DNA of 64,000 nucleotides from Hymenolepis diminuta (lineage: Eukaryota; Platyhelminthes; Cestoda; Cyclophyllidea; Hymenolepididae), in NCBI GenBank assembly GCA_900708905.1, contig CAADRB010000038.1:507892-571891 (forward strand), written 5' to 3'. The position numbers were made by a program, and so were the translations under genes. Positions within the stretch are counted from its first letter, which is position 1. Each line of letters opens with the position of its first letter. Positions 41,285-54,106 of this stretch are shown here, in pieces. Below the pieces are notes generated by a model. The model had not been told where the DNA came from and made no database searches. It saw only the letters and a program-made list of their open reading frames with translations.

Positions 41285-41425
41285 CTGCATTGTCTTAACC
41301 TTCTCTTCGTTGCCTGAGTCAACTGTAATCTAGTGATATCTAATGGGCTGACGTGGCATAGCAGCAGTATTAGGAACCCCAGCAGTACCACAGTATAGAA
41401 GGGTCACATTTTACAAAAGTGGATA
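41285..41425 (+). repeat. Dispersed repeat family C, copy 2
   Basis: Counterpart of 19490-19670: GTCTTAACCTT, GAGTCAACTG, a GATATCTAATGG block, then CACAGTATAGAAGGGTCAC, in the same order. Confidence 0.35.
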
Positions 41426-41429
41426 ACTA

Positions 41430-43790
41430 AGCCGTTACAAGATAAAGCAATTAAACTTGCAATTGGCTAAAACAGATCTATTTATTGGGAGAAATTATTT
41501 CTTCCAAGACACTTGTCTAAATGTACTCTATTTGGACAGACATTGTTTAGCGTAAATATAACTGAGATATGGGAATATAAAGCTGAATTATAATCGACCA
41601 GTTGATATGCTCCAATTTTTTTCACTTTCTTTAATCTCGAAATAACCTTTTAAAAAACTAGTAATCATTAAAAAATTATTCCATTAACAGGCTTAATTTG
41701 AAACATAGATGATATCTATGAGAATACAGAATTTAAAATACTATTTCTGAATCTTTCTTATTATTCTCTGGCCTAAAGTTAACTATTTCCAATAATTTCT
41801 CCCTCTTCAACCCATTGGGACTTCTGAAAGGTTGCCGAGGAGGGATTTACTTAAAATGATAGCTCTTTTTAATGATATTAAAACTCTCCACACAAGTAAG
41901 TTATCAAATTTTATGTTCCCTTAATCTTCCTAAAACGAATTTAATAATTGCAATACATAAAGTTACTATGCTTGAGGATATATGTGCTTCCTAATATCAT
42001 ATTTATTATACCTTTATGAAGTTCAAAAAGAGAGTAAGACATTATTTTAAAAGTTTCATATCGAAATACCTAAAAGGACTAGGTGAAACAAACACAGAGT
42101 GAGTAAAATAAATATTAATATTATTTTTTCCTTCGAGGATATTATGTAGTCCTCGCGTGTAATAAATACATAAATTTATTTAATCACTAGTATTTATCAA
42201 AAGAATTTGCCTTTTATTAAATTGTCCTACATTATCCGTGAATCTTACCTCCTAATAAGTAACTACGCTTATGTTATGAGGATGTAACAGACTTAACAAG
42301 GAGTTAATAGGGAGGAGAAGGTTAATCGTTTTGAAAATAAAGTTTGGATTTCGGCTGTACAATGTTTATCTGATTTGTTTCGCAAAATCCAAATTTCGTT
42401 ATTTCCTGGATTTCTGAATCATATTCATACCGTTCAGCGTTTATTGGCGAGTTGATAAGTTTGGAGAGAACGATACTAACTTAAATATGAAGAAATGCTC
42501 CCTAAATGCTTCTCAAAATTATTTTTCAAATCACGTTAATTTAAACCATTTTTATTTGTGAGTATTTTTACTTCCGAATGTCTGTATAAGCCTAGTGCAA
42601 TCTCTGTATTTCAGCTCAAACTGCGACGGTAAGCTATCGATTATCGATTTTCAATCGCTTCGACACAGCAGTGACTCAGTAAAAGAATTGCTTGTGTTAC
42701 TATGCCCACTTTGGCTTAAAGATACGCGTTGCGAATGCTTGTGTCTCTTTCTTTCCCTCGAATTTCAACTGTTCTTGTACAATATACTTTGGCTTAATCT
42801 CCACTCTCGGCAATCTGATTTGGCAACTGTGGTGGTCAGTTGTTAGCCATTAGTTATACCCTAGTCTCAAACCTCAGGAAATAATATTGTTTATTTAAAA
42901 ATGCGCATAAATTAAAACGGTAGTGCAAATTATCATTCAATAACCTTCAAAGTTAAGCTCCAACCAAACTTAAGGGCTAGAAAAATTTTCCAAAAATCAT
43001 GAGAACAAAGAGATACATATCACTACTCAATCTCTGACAGTTTGATTGTTCAGGCCCAACATCTTCAAATGCTACTTTTTTTCTCCCTTTGTTGAATTTA
43101 ATGCTAGCAGTTATAAGTCTGCCGGTTTAAACTAAATCTTATTATTACGCCATCTCTCTCCCTCTTCATCCTCCTTGATAGCTCAATATGCCAACGTTTC
43201 ATCTCAACTCTTTTTCTTCTAATTTTGGGAGAGGCTGTTGCATCCTGTTAGCCTATACGAAAAGATCAATAAGGAGATAGTCATGTCTAACTCAGTCGGA
43301 TTATCAGAATAGCTCTACTCTTGGCATTAGTACTGCTTTGAGCTCCCAATATCCGCTGTTTTCTATTAATTTTTCCAGTTTAGCTTAAACGTAATCAAAG
43401 TTCCGTACTTCTTCAAATCTGGACATGAAATTCACTTTAAAAATACTATTTCATCCATTTTGTAAGCCCATTTTTTAAAATAATGGCTGACTAATAAAAT
43501 TGATGCATAGAAGGATTTTAGTCTAGTTTTGTTCATTTCAAAGTCCTTCAGTTCAGTTTAAAATGTTTCTCATGATCTGCACTCAAATACAGGCAATCAC
43601 TTTTTTAAAACCGGTAATCGGTAATAGGAATATTCTTGACCAAAATGTTATTTTAATTAATACATTATGGGGAATCTATATTATGGAGAACGCACCCCAG
43701 AATTCATTAATAAAACAATGATACAGGTCTTTACCAAGATTTGCCGAATCAGTTTTGCAATGTTCAGTAAAAAATTACACATAAATCAAA
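41430..43790. other. No recognisable gene
   Basis: AT-rich sequence. The frame at 42595-42846 begins at a plausible acceptor (ending 42614) but has a GTAAGC only 14 nt later and no homology. Confidence 0.3.
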
Positions 43791-43839
43791 TTGGTATGAT
43801 CATCCTCTTCAGTAAATCAAACAGTCAATGGACACGATT

Positions 43840-43975
43840 TCTTCCGTGAACCTGGGAGTCAAATGATGAAGATTGCACGTTATAACATCATAAGATGAAC
43901 TCTTCCTCTTAAGAGAATCTGGACGAAATAATGCTCCCGAATTCAAATAATGTAAGACCCGTGATATTCTGATTT
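43840..43975 (-). repeat. Dispersed repeat family B, copy 5
   Basis: Minus-oriented. GAACCTGGGAGTCAAATGAT leads to ATGCTCCCGAATTCAAATAA and GTAAGACC, matching the reverse complement of the reference copy. Confidence 0.45.
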
Positions 43976-44009
43976 AATTACCTACTTATTATTGACCCCT
44001 TCCCCATTT

Positions 44010-45860
44010 CATATATGAGTTGACTCCTTTTCCGTTCCTCTTATTCAGACGTTTTCCAATGATTAAATTTTACAAATCTTTTCGCATTATCATAGGCAGT
44101 TTTAACACACTATTTAAATAGTCTTCAAAAGTATCCCTAGATGAAATTTTCTTCTCAATTAGCCTAAAGATCAAGGCGGTACCGATAACGACTTGAATCC
44201 TTTATAAATCTTAATGTTTCAAGAATTATTTATCCATGATATATATTCCTCCTTCTTCCCAAACTTGAAATTGAAGTCTACACATCTTCCTTGCCAAGTC
44301 GTCTTCCTAATTTGAATATTAACTGATCAGTTTTTGATCGAAGTGATTAAATGAATTAGTATTTTGAATAATATCTGTCTTTGTCTTCATTAATTAAATA
44401 ATTTAATACTTGTAATCAATTTTGTATTTTAGTACAATTGTCACTTCATTTGCGAAATTTAAACAAGCGCAACTGCCTAAATATCACGGACCGATAGAAT
44501 AACAAATTTTTCCTAGAAATCCTCACATGTTTTCTGAGTACACTGCACCATCAGTAGCAGTCAAAAAGGTTGACTGATTAACACCATTCCACTGTTGTGA
44601 TACTGGAAACTTTTATTTCAAAAATATGTTAAAAACACTCTCTATGAGAATCTAGTTTTGTGGTTACACAAAAGCATTTTCGAAGCACTTTTTTCCTTCG
44701 CTCAAAATTTAGACTACTCTTTTACGTTTTAACCTGCAGATGTGTTTCCGATTTAATCCGAAATTGCACCGTAATACTGGAGGATCATTAATTAACCAAA
44801 ATCTTATCGAACTAACTAAGATATTTGTTCAGTTATGAACTTGGGCCACCTTTTAATGTACCGTTTTAACGTTAACGTGACTTCCAAAGGATTCCTGATG
44901 TGACCCAAAATCTCAGCATGACATTAGAGAATAGTTAAATAATCTCAAATGTAGCTGGATCTTAATTAAAAACAAAAACGTTTGTAAAGAAAATTATCGG
45001 AATTTCAGCAGTTTGAGTAAATTTAATAATGATCTTGTATACGAGTATTTATTTCTTTACGCAACTGGTTTTGAAATTCAGCCCTCTTGAACGGTGAAAA
45101 ATTATATATTTTTCTGAGTGAAGAATAGAATATCTTAGAATCAATTTTCCTGTTGGTAAACGGAAAAAATTTAATAAATAGAAAAAATTTGTTTTCGATA
45201 TTATTGTTATCTTATAATAATTGTGATGTGTTCTGCAGAATCGATGTTGCCAAGTCTTCATTATCTGGCTTATAAAAATCATTCCTTGAATGAAAAACAA
45301 CTGTTTCACCAATAGATGGTATCAGGTTCTACGTCATTCTGCATTCGTCGGATCCATAATTGGTGTGAACGCTCAATTAATAAATCTTTAGGATCCTCTT
45401 TGCTGTCTTTTCGCAAACGGGTTTGTCTTTGTGCATAGGCGGCACTTGATACAGCCTTTATTGAGCTCATTTATTAGGAAAATATGCAGTGAGTGAATCG
45501 GCCCTAATCATATGCTGATTTTAGTGACTTTTGGATGGCCAGGATTCAAACATCAGGATTTTAAACTGCTGTAGGGAATCCATATCATTAAATTATTATG
45601 CTATTTAATTTTATGTTAGAAATTATTCAGAGGAACTTTATTTTAAAAATGCAACATTTGAGTACATTTTTGGATGGAACTGACCAAAGTAAGTATTATT
45701 CGTAATAAGTCAAAATGATAACTGTTTAGACAAAATAATATTATTCTAAAATCATATTGTATCTTACATCTTTACTTTTTGAAAAAGTGCCTGGAAGTGG
45801 TACGACCATCTATTCAATCTGATGAGCTGGTCAATGAGTTATTGACATGACAGACATGAA
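44010..45860. other. No recognisable feature
   Basis: AT-rich, with no supported exon, RNA gene or repeat. Confidence 0.3.
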
Positions 45861-45869
45861 TTTATTCTC

Positions 45870-45985
45870 GAATCCAAGGGAAAAATCCGGAACTTTGGCA
45901 TTTAGAATATTAGAACTAGGAAAAGGGGATTAGCGATTGAGTAAAGCGTGCAACCTGAATTTGAAATCAATTTAAGCAAGACACT
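45870..45985 (-). repeat. Dispersed repeat family B, copy 6, next to an assembly gap
   Basis: GGAACTTTGGCATTTAGAAT, TATTAGAACTAGG and GCAACCTGAATTTGAAATCA, followed by AAGCAAGAC, match the reverse complement of 28345-28440 closely. The copy ends just before the N run, so repeat collapse may have caused the gap. Confidence 0.5.
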
Positions 45986-45995
45986 GTGACAACTT

Positions 45996-46045
45996 NNNNN
46001 NNNNNNNNNNNNNNNNNNNNNNNNNNNNNNNNNNNNNNNNNNNNN
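45996..46045. other. Assembly gap (50 N)
   Basis: Exactly 50 undetermined bases, probably a fixed-size placeholder. Confidence 0.99.
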
Positions 46046-49000
46046 AATGGATCATTTTACTTTCAAATGTTTTCCGAAAATTGAAAAGTGTAATCTTTTT
46101 TGCGTTGCCATGAATAATAACAATGGTCTAATCTTCCGGAAAGAAATTGTTAATAAAACTAATATAGATTACGCCAGGTTTATTGGGTGGTACTCAGTTA
46201 ATCGGAGAGAAGAACTCATGCATTGTGATGAATGTCATAACTAGATATTAGAACTGAGTTCGATGGACTGCTCAAGCCTAATTCTTTGTTTCTTTCAAAT
46301 ACTAATCGTACTATTAAATAGCGATGTTATTATTTAAGACTTAAAAGTTTTTACTAGTTCTGTGGCGACATTTGTGTGACTTGTGAACCAAACTTTAGCA
46401 GTAGTGAGACATGATTAATGTTTCAATAGGTGAACCAATTTGTTTAGACATTGCAAAGAATTATACAAATGACAGAAGTTCTTGAACTTGAAATTACAGC
46501 AAATTCTTCAGAAAATAACGTATCAAGCCATTTCAGTCAAATATTTGCAAGGGAGATGGAAGCAAAATCGCGCTTTTAAATGAAAGATGGAAAATGGAAG
46601 ACAGACCAGTTGTTTCTTATACAAAAGGTGAATGAAAATTAACTCTCTATAAAGATCTCCTAGAGTTTAAGTGTTCAATAACGTACCAATCTATTGATGT
46701 GCAAAGAAGTTTGGAAACGTAAAGAAGGATCATTGCAAAGGAGCATGCAAATATGAGTATAAAGACCGTCAAGAACTGTCATGCAATCCTGTTCAAGGCC
46801 ACAGGTTCTATAGAGGGGAGCTCGGCTGTATAAGTAACTGCAGGCGAACGCCCATGAACAAAATGAATTTCAAATAAATCCTTACTTTATATGCATTCTT
46901 TCGTGTTCCATTTTTATAAAATCACAAATGAATAATTCAATTAGAAGATTCCTATAATAAGAAATTACTGCTCAATATCCTTATATATTTTTTCCAATTT
47001 GCAAGCATTGTATTAAGTGTGGATAAATTTTATAGATCCTTTGTTCTTATCTTACTTTAATAGTCTTATTTGAAATTCAAAGAAAATAATGAAAGAATTT
47101 CAACAGGATTTAGACATGATTAACTGCCATTTATCTACAAAGAATGATAATTAATCTAACCCTAGGGCTCAATTAAAATAGGCGTCAGATAAAAATTGGT
47201 TCATAAAATTGAACTTTGAACTCTGCTAGGTTTTTATAGTCCAGTTTTTTCAAGAGATCTTCGCCGGGTAATTTTATTCGTGAGGCTTTTGAATAGCATT
47301 TTTCAGTGTGAATACAACTCCAGAGCATTTATTCATACAAAAGAATGCGGTCTAAATATACGTAATGATGGAAGAAAGTACGTTTTTTTTCTAGCAAATA
47401 AAGGGAAAGGATTAAGGGTAGGATAAATAATTTGATCACCTAAGTATATTAAAATTAGTTTTTAGCTGAATGTGAAACTCGGAACATTATAACACGATAA
47501 ATATTAAGTCCTTTTGATTAGATTCTATTTGGACAAGGAGATAATATAATATCCAATATTGCATTTTCTAGAGGCAAAAGAAAGTGAAATGAAGAGATTT
47601 CGATACCGAAAAATGGGAGATTTCTTTTGATTTCCAGTAATGCTTGTTCCTGCTTTATACTTAAAAGTCTCCTTGGCTTGAGGCTCAAAATTCTACGCAT
47701 TTGAGTGTTGTATACTGGGCAACAAGATCGGATCAAATTTTTTCAAGAACAAAGGTTTACATTCATATTACACTTGCGTAATCACGTATTTTACGTACGA
47801 GAACTAATTCGTCTATTGGCATAAAAAGTCTTCTCCCATCTTCGTAACGCCAGAGGAGTTAGTAAATATAAGCTAACCCTGTACAAACCAAATCACCTTA
47901 CCTGAACAATATGATAATATTAATTTTACTTCTAGGACTTTGGGCGTAGGTAACACAACATAAAATTGTTTTCCCTTTTAATAAATCATTTCTAGTTGAG
48001 GAGGCATCGGCGGTTCTCACTACCATATAATTCGGACTTATGAGGGTTGTTAGATTAAATTATTCTGTAGTTGTGTACTTTATTCAGTACTTAGTCTTAA
48101 TTTATTCATTTATACGCCTTAGATACCAATCTTTGTTAGACGGGATATTCAATAACAATTGGGTAATCCATTTGATAAAAAGAATATCTAACCTTTGGTC
48201 ATTCCAACTTTTTGCTGCCTTCGTGGTCGTGGATTTCGCTTGCCGTGTATCTCCTCAAAGAAAGCAATGGAGCATAAATTTATTTCAGGCCTCTCTTAAG
48301 CACTTAGAGAGGGTTTAAAACCAAAAGAGTCAACGTGATATATAGTTCGGATAGGAATCTAATATTTTTAAAGACTTCTGCTTTTCTCACTCCCTGTTTA
48401 TTCACAGACTCTCTCTAGCCTGTTGTTATTTCCTATAACTATTTATTTCTCTATTCTCAGATCGGGATACTGTTCTCAAGATTAAGTCAACACAGAGATA
48501 TAATATAAGCTAAAATAGGGCTTTTTTGAGTTTGTCTGTATCCACCTTTCTCCTTCTCTTTGGTGACTTAGATCAGACTTACCCACATTCCCTACTGCTT
48601 AAACTTATAGAGAAAAGTTAATCCGACCATAAAATCTTTCCATCATGCTATAACTGTCCCCCTATTTTTGAACCTAGTATGCAAAACATTATTCGAACAG
48701 TGGAAACATACACCTAGAATCTTAACCTTGAGAGAAGAGTAGAGGGAAACTTGCTCGTCTGAGTTCAAGATTTCTACTTAATAACTACTCTGCACTGAGT
48801 GAAATATATGTCCTAGCGTATTTCTCTACTCCTGCCATTTGCTGTAATATTTACTAATGGAAAATATGTTACATTTTTAATCGTGGGATATCATCCGTAC
48901 GCGAAAACAGTAAAATGGTCTAGCTGAAATGGGGGATGGTCTAAACGCGTATACAATGAAGTTTGAATGCCAAGAGACTTACTTTATAAGAATCTAAACT

Positions 49001-50060
49001 AATAACACGAAGGCTGCCGGGAAATCCCGAAATCGTGAAGTTACCACCTTTGGTTTTATTTTGATTCTCTATGTCTTTAGAAGTAAAGTAAAGTAGGTAA
49101 GATGGATAAGTGGGTATGTAAGAACTTCGAAATATTTTGGGCTTAGTTAAAGCCCAAATAGCCGTTATTTTGTTACCTTTGAATGATAAGGACCTACACT
49201 GACCTAGACATATTTGAAAGCCACTTAAGAATGTCTCGCGTCAATTGCTATTCAATTATTGTAACGATTTTTCATCTTGGGAAACCATCTAATTGTAGAG
49301 AACTAGAAGGGAAAGGAGTCAAAATTAAGTAGAATTTCAACCCGGGTCATCAAAGGATTTTAATGACGCTTGATCTTTGAATTCAGGCTATATGCTTTTT
49401 ACTTCTCGAGTAGAGTTTCAATATTCCAGTGTTCAAATTTTAGACTTTGTTTGTATATTTTCTGTTTCTTGAGTGAAATCATTGATAGTGAGAATTTGAT
49501 GGTCAGTCAACTGATTTGGATGGTTGGTCAGATACGTTTTATCTTCTAATAGCTAAGACATCACCAGAATGCTAAAAGCTGAAAACATCTTACAAACTGA
49601 AAACAAAGAAATAAGCGGTTTATAATATTGGTATTCATCTAAAACTGACCAAATTGACAAATAAAGTACAATTCGCGTCTTCTTAACCAATTTATTGATC
49701 CTTTTTAACTATATTTTATTTTTAAATGACTTTCTAAATTATTCATTTATTAGAATTATTTCAAAGTCCGAAATAATTTAAGAAAATGATTGTTTTTGTC
49801 AATGACCAAATAAAATGACCTTGATTATTTTAATGAATTCATTGGAGAATAAATCGGTAAATAATGGTAATATCAAGTTCAGTAAAGAATTATTTATTGA
49901 ATCACTCAAGGTGAACTCTTTTATACTAAACTATCCTATCTAGTATGAATGAAACGCTCTTGCATATTAGAAGAGGCAAATATATTGAAATTTCATGAAC
50001 TATCTCTCGGATTAATCAATTGGTAAACAAACTCTAAACTTTGTTGGCAAGATCATACCG
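46046..50060. other. No recognisable gene
   Basis: Several frames of 60-90 codons (for example 48040-48318 plus) occur without splice signals or homology I can recognise. Confidence 0.3.
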
Positions 50061-50069
50061 AGTAACACA

Positions 50070-50180
50070 AGAATCCGATTCTTGTTTGAAATTCCGGATA
50101 TTAGGATACGACGTAGTGAACTGTACCCATTTGGAAAAGGGTCCACATGATGAATCCAGAATTCAAATTAACCACCACAT
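50070..50180 (-). repeat. Dispersed repeat family B, copy 7
   Basis: GATATTAGGATACGACGTAG, TGAACTGTACCCATT and ACATGATGAATCCAGAATTC match the reverse complement of the reference copy, among the best matches in the family. Confidence 0.5.
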
Positions 50181-50189
50181 TTTTATGTC

Positions 50190-53020
50190 TTAAATTTGCT
50201 TTTAATTTCTGTCTGATTTCTTCCTCGCTTTCGTCTTATATTGGACCTCTTAATTGTTGATAAAACTAAATTGTTTACCATTTTAAACAGTGTGATCTTA
50301 ATAGTAATTACGAATTTTAAAATTAATTAAATTATTACAATTGTTAACGAACGGCAACGTTTTTTAGACTGCGCTATATGAACTTCTCTTATTCAGACAA
50401 GGTTTCCCTGCGGTGTATTTTACTTTTGTACCCTTTTCCGGTTTGCATCTATTTACTCAGGAAATTACCATGCTAACTCCGACAGTCGGTCAAACGTATT
50501 TTCGTTGCATTTTATTACTTCATATGTTTATATTTCCATGACTATGCGACGGCTTTCGCTTGAAGGCCTCGTCAAGCAGATAAGAAACAAAAGAATGTAG
50601 ACTATTTATTCTTGGTTAAATTTCACCTTAATTGAATGCTAGAGAGCGCTGTTAAAATCATATTAGCTCGAATCACCTCACTATATTAGCCATTAGAATA
50701 AAAATAATCGCGCTAGCTTATACCAACTATCGGCAATGCAATGTATATTTTAAATATGATTTATTCGGGTATTCACTTTCTTCTGTAATTAATAGACTTT
50801 TAACAGGATTTTAATTTGCAATTAATAAAAAATGAATATTAACTTTTGATCCATTCGATTGATTGAAAAAATCTCAAGAAGTAAAATTTTTAGGTATAAA
50901 GAGGTTGTAACTGCAGCCGGAGATGTGTAGAGTCCTTGTTTCAGGGCTGAAATCCCTTCATTTGCCTCTCTCATCCTCTCAGTAAGTATGATCTTGAAAT
51001 CTATCTACTCCCTGTCAATTTCCTCTCCTAGACACGAACTTGTAATTCAAACTGACTAAATAAGCAATCGGTTATTCTAACCACTAAAATAATAAACGCA
51101 AACAATACGAAAGTAAAAATCGATAAAAGAATGAATACATGCGAATGTACATAGATAATCGCTACGAATATGGTTCAGCACTAATGTACCCAGATGCGTT
51201 CATGCAAAAGGAAAATAGTTCACCAATTTATACTGCTCCAGAGATCAAAATTACTAGCTTCATCATAATGTGTTTTGATCTACAGTGGATCATTTTCAAA
51301 TCAAATCCGATTAATCAGATATCTTTGCAGCGTATTAACTATGTCACTGAATATGGATTATCATCCACGGTCCAATCTAGAGACTACAGTAGATCAAAAA
51401 CTCTGCACCACTTTTGGACACGTCAATTTGCGTTACTAAGGCCGCTTTGAAAGATCAGCCTAGTTAATGTAAATTTCACTTCCCGTGCCTATGGGAAAAT
51501 TGACTGAATATCCATAATGGTCCCAACATCTTTTTATTAGTTTATTAGCTTAATGATAGATTTTCTCACAGTTCGGCAGAATAAAAAGTATTGATCCCCT
51601 CCCCGATCATGAAATACTCTTGTCCAAATGGTGGGACCTCTCTGGGTCTGAGTCCGCATTTGTGGACATTGATTGTGTCCTTGAGCATGTCTCCAGCCTG
51701 AGTTCTCACACTCATAAAGAGAGAGGATTAATGAGTTTGCTTGTGATAATAAAGGGTCTGGAAGCCCTTTGAGTGTACCGACTTGCCTTTTGAGAAAGTG
51801 TAGACGGGGAAATTAATAAATCCGGAGACTGGAAGGATAGATACATAGATGAGAAGATCGACAAGCGCAGACGGCCCAGATTATGATTCTCCCATTCGCA
51901 TGGAGGGTTTCTCTTTTAGTGGATGACGCAGGCTGCTGAATGGACTTGAATGTCTAAGCGCAGAGATTTATTAACTGTGGGAGGCGTGAAAGTACTAATG
52001 TTATTTTTGGACGAGACAGACGCAAGTTTCCTTTTATTGCCTCCTACTGCTACTACCACTTTGTGGTTACTTAGCCGAGGGACACTTAAACCTAATTACT
52101 TTGTCAGTCTGTTTTGTTTTAAGTATCTGGAAATAATAATAGTCACATATTGTAAACTTCAAGTGTTAAAGAGTTATCTAAAAGAGTAACATGAAGTATG
52201 TATCGTGTACATGTTTTCAAATCTTTATTGGAAAGAGGATATCTACGTAATTGTTCCTGTTGTTGTGACCCACGATAACGTTTAAGACGATTATCATCAG
52301 TACTAGATCGAGTGTTTGACAGACTTGTGTCCTTCAAGGGTAAGGTCATTATGTAATCAATTTGTAAAGACCATTTCTGTGTATTTATTTCCAATCGCTT
52401 GTGTACCGGTTTCGATTTCTAAGCTGTTGACAGTACACAGTATTGAACGACACGAACATTTGCTGTTTTACTTGCAGCTAAGCCAGTCCCATTTACTACA
52501 ATATCAATTGTAAAATTCTCATTTTCCATTGTGATATATGTCGCAAAGTTGGAACGGAAACAATACTCATAAGAATAGATAGCATATAAAAAGCAGCATG
52601 GAATGGTCTTTCCACTCTTTTTGATATTATCGTTCATTTATTAAGATGGTAAGGCTAGGGAATATTATCAGTTTCCTATCGTACAAAGCTCAATGAAGTT
52701 ATTTTATCTGATAAATCTATCCTGAACTGTCTCATGAAGGATCCACTGTGCAGAGCCATTATTATAATTTCTTTAAGACAAATATTAAGTAATGTATCGT
52801 TTAAATAAGAAATTCAAGTATTTTTGTTTTACTTAACATGGTTACCAGAATTTTCGCAAGCAAATTTGTTCAGTCGATCTAATGGATCGCAGACCTTCTT
52901 TTCTCAACTCCGCACAATTTTAATGACTGTATGACCTTCATTGAAACAGGGAGGTAGGATGGTGCAGATAAGCTGTTTACGATAATATTCTTTTACTATC
53001 AGCAGCAAATTTATGCCTAA
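50190..53020. other. No recognisable gene
   Basis: Includes a 103-codon plus frame at 51139-51450, which I could not tie to splice sites or to a known family with confidence. Confidence 0.3.
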
Positions 53021-53084
53021 AATTAGGCGCAAAACTATTCGACAAAACTTTGGCGACAAGTTAAAATAGTAAGACAGCGCACAT

Positions 53085-53292
53085 AGATTTGGGAAGAGAA
53101 GGTGAGGAGTAAGAAGTCTGTTGCGGTTAGAGTAAGGGCTAATAGCAATGAAGCAGAACACCAAGAATTGTTTAGACCAGGATGTATTGAAAAAACCGCA
53201 GTATAGACTCCCAAGGGAAGAGAGAATTGAGAAGAGGAGGGAGCGAAGATAGATGTGTCTGACAAGTGACAGTCTATATGTGTGTGTGTTTG
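53085..53292 (+). repeat. GA-rich tract ending in a short (GT)n run, possible family D relic
   Basis: Purine-rich DNA (GGGAAGAGAGAATTGAGAAG near 53215) ends at a TGTGTGTGTGTTTGTGT simple repeat (53277-53294). It resembles the GA-rich, GT-bearing layout at 59500-59590. The minus-strand open frames across it are explained by the missing stops in CT-rich DNA. Confidence 0.35.
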
Positions 53293-54106
53293 TGTCTTGA
53301 AAGGCTATTTATATTCGTCACTAGGATGAGGACGCACATGAGAAAATAATTGTATGTGTGGTTTAATTGGATAGGACGGTTGTAAAAAAGGAAGGGACAC
53401 TGTGGACAGAACTGGTTTCCAATATAACCGAGTCAGCGGTGTCTCTGCAACTATCATCCGAGGTACACTTAGCTTTTCCGATCGAAGAGGATGAGCCACT
53501 CAGGGTGATCCTGTCACAATCAGGTTGACCATTTCACACATCACTATGAGGACAAGATAATTAAATTTTGGTAATTAGTGATGACGTTAGATAGATATTA
53601 CGGAGATGATGGGGTTCATCCTTCAAGTCAAAAAAATCTTATTTCGCATGAACTCCGGCTTCCTTATGCTGCTCTATCTCTCGCAGTATTTTTATTAAAA
53701 GAAAATTATTTTTAATGAGGACTAATTCTTATCAAATTTGGTTCAGTGGTGTTGGGATTTTGAGTTGCGATGAATCCAAAACTCATTGGCAATATTTCAA
53801 CGTTTATTTCACCATTTCGTCATCTTTAAGAACGCTACCACTGGCTATAACTATTACTTTTGTATATGCTATGAAAAAGGAATTCGCCACATTAAAGTCA
53901 CTATAAATACCGCTACTTGGGATACATTGCGCATATAAACAAATGATAGTCTACAAGCATGCTATATTACCGAGAAGTCGAGTTCCGTTGTTGGTAAAGT
54001 ATGTTTGGCATGACATTTAACGGACTCGGTCAGGTGAATAATCTTTTGCTTGCTTCCATCTCTTCTTGTTTGAAAGGAATGAGGAAACCGTTCTAGCATT
54101 CCTTAG

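Noticed and set aside
42615..42628. Possible 14-nt micro-exon between TTTCAG and GTAAGC
   Set aside because: Micro-exons are known in flatworms, but a single pair of splice-like hexamers in 64 kb is expected by chance and no host gene is visible.
51139..51450. 103-codon plus frame with YEYGSALMYPDAF, briefly suggestive of the astacin Met-turn region
   Set aside because: The zinc-binding HExxH segment expected upstream is absent, the spacing does not fit the family, and no splice signals frame it. Chance resemblance is more likely.
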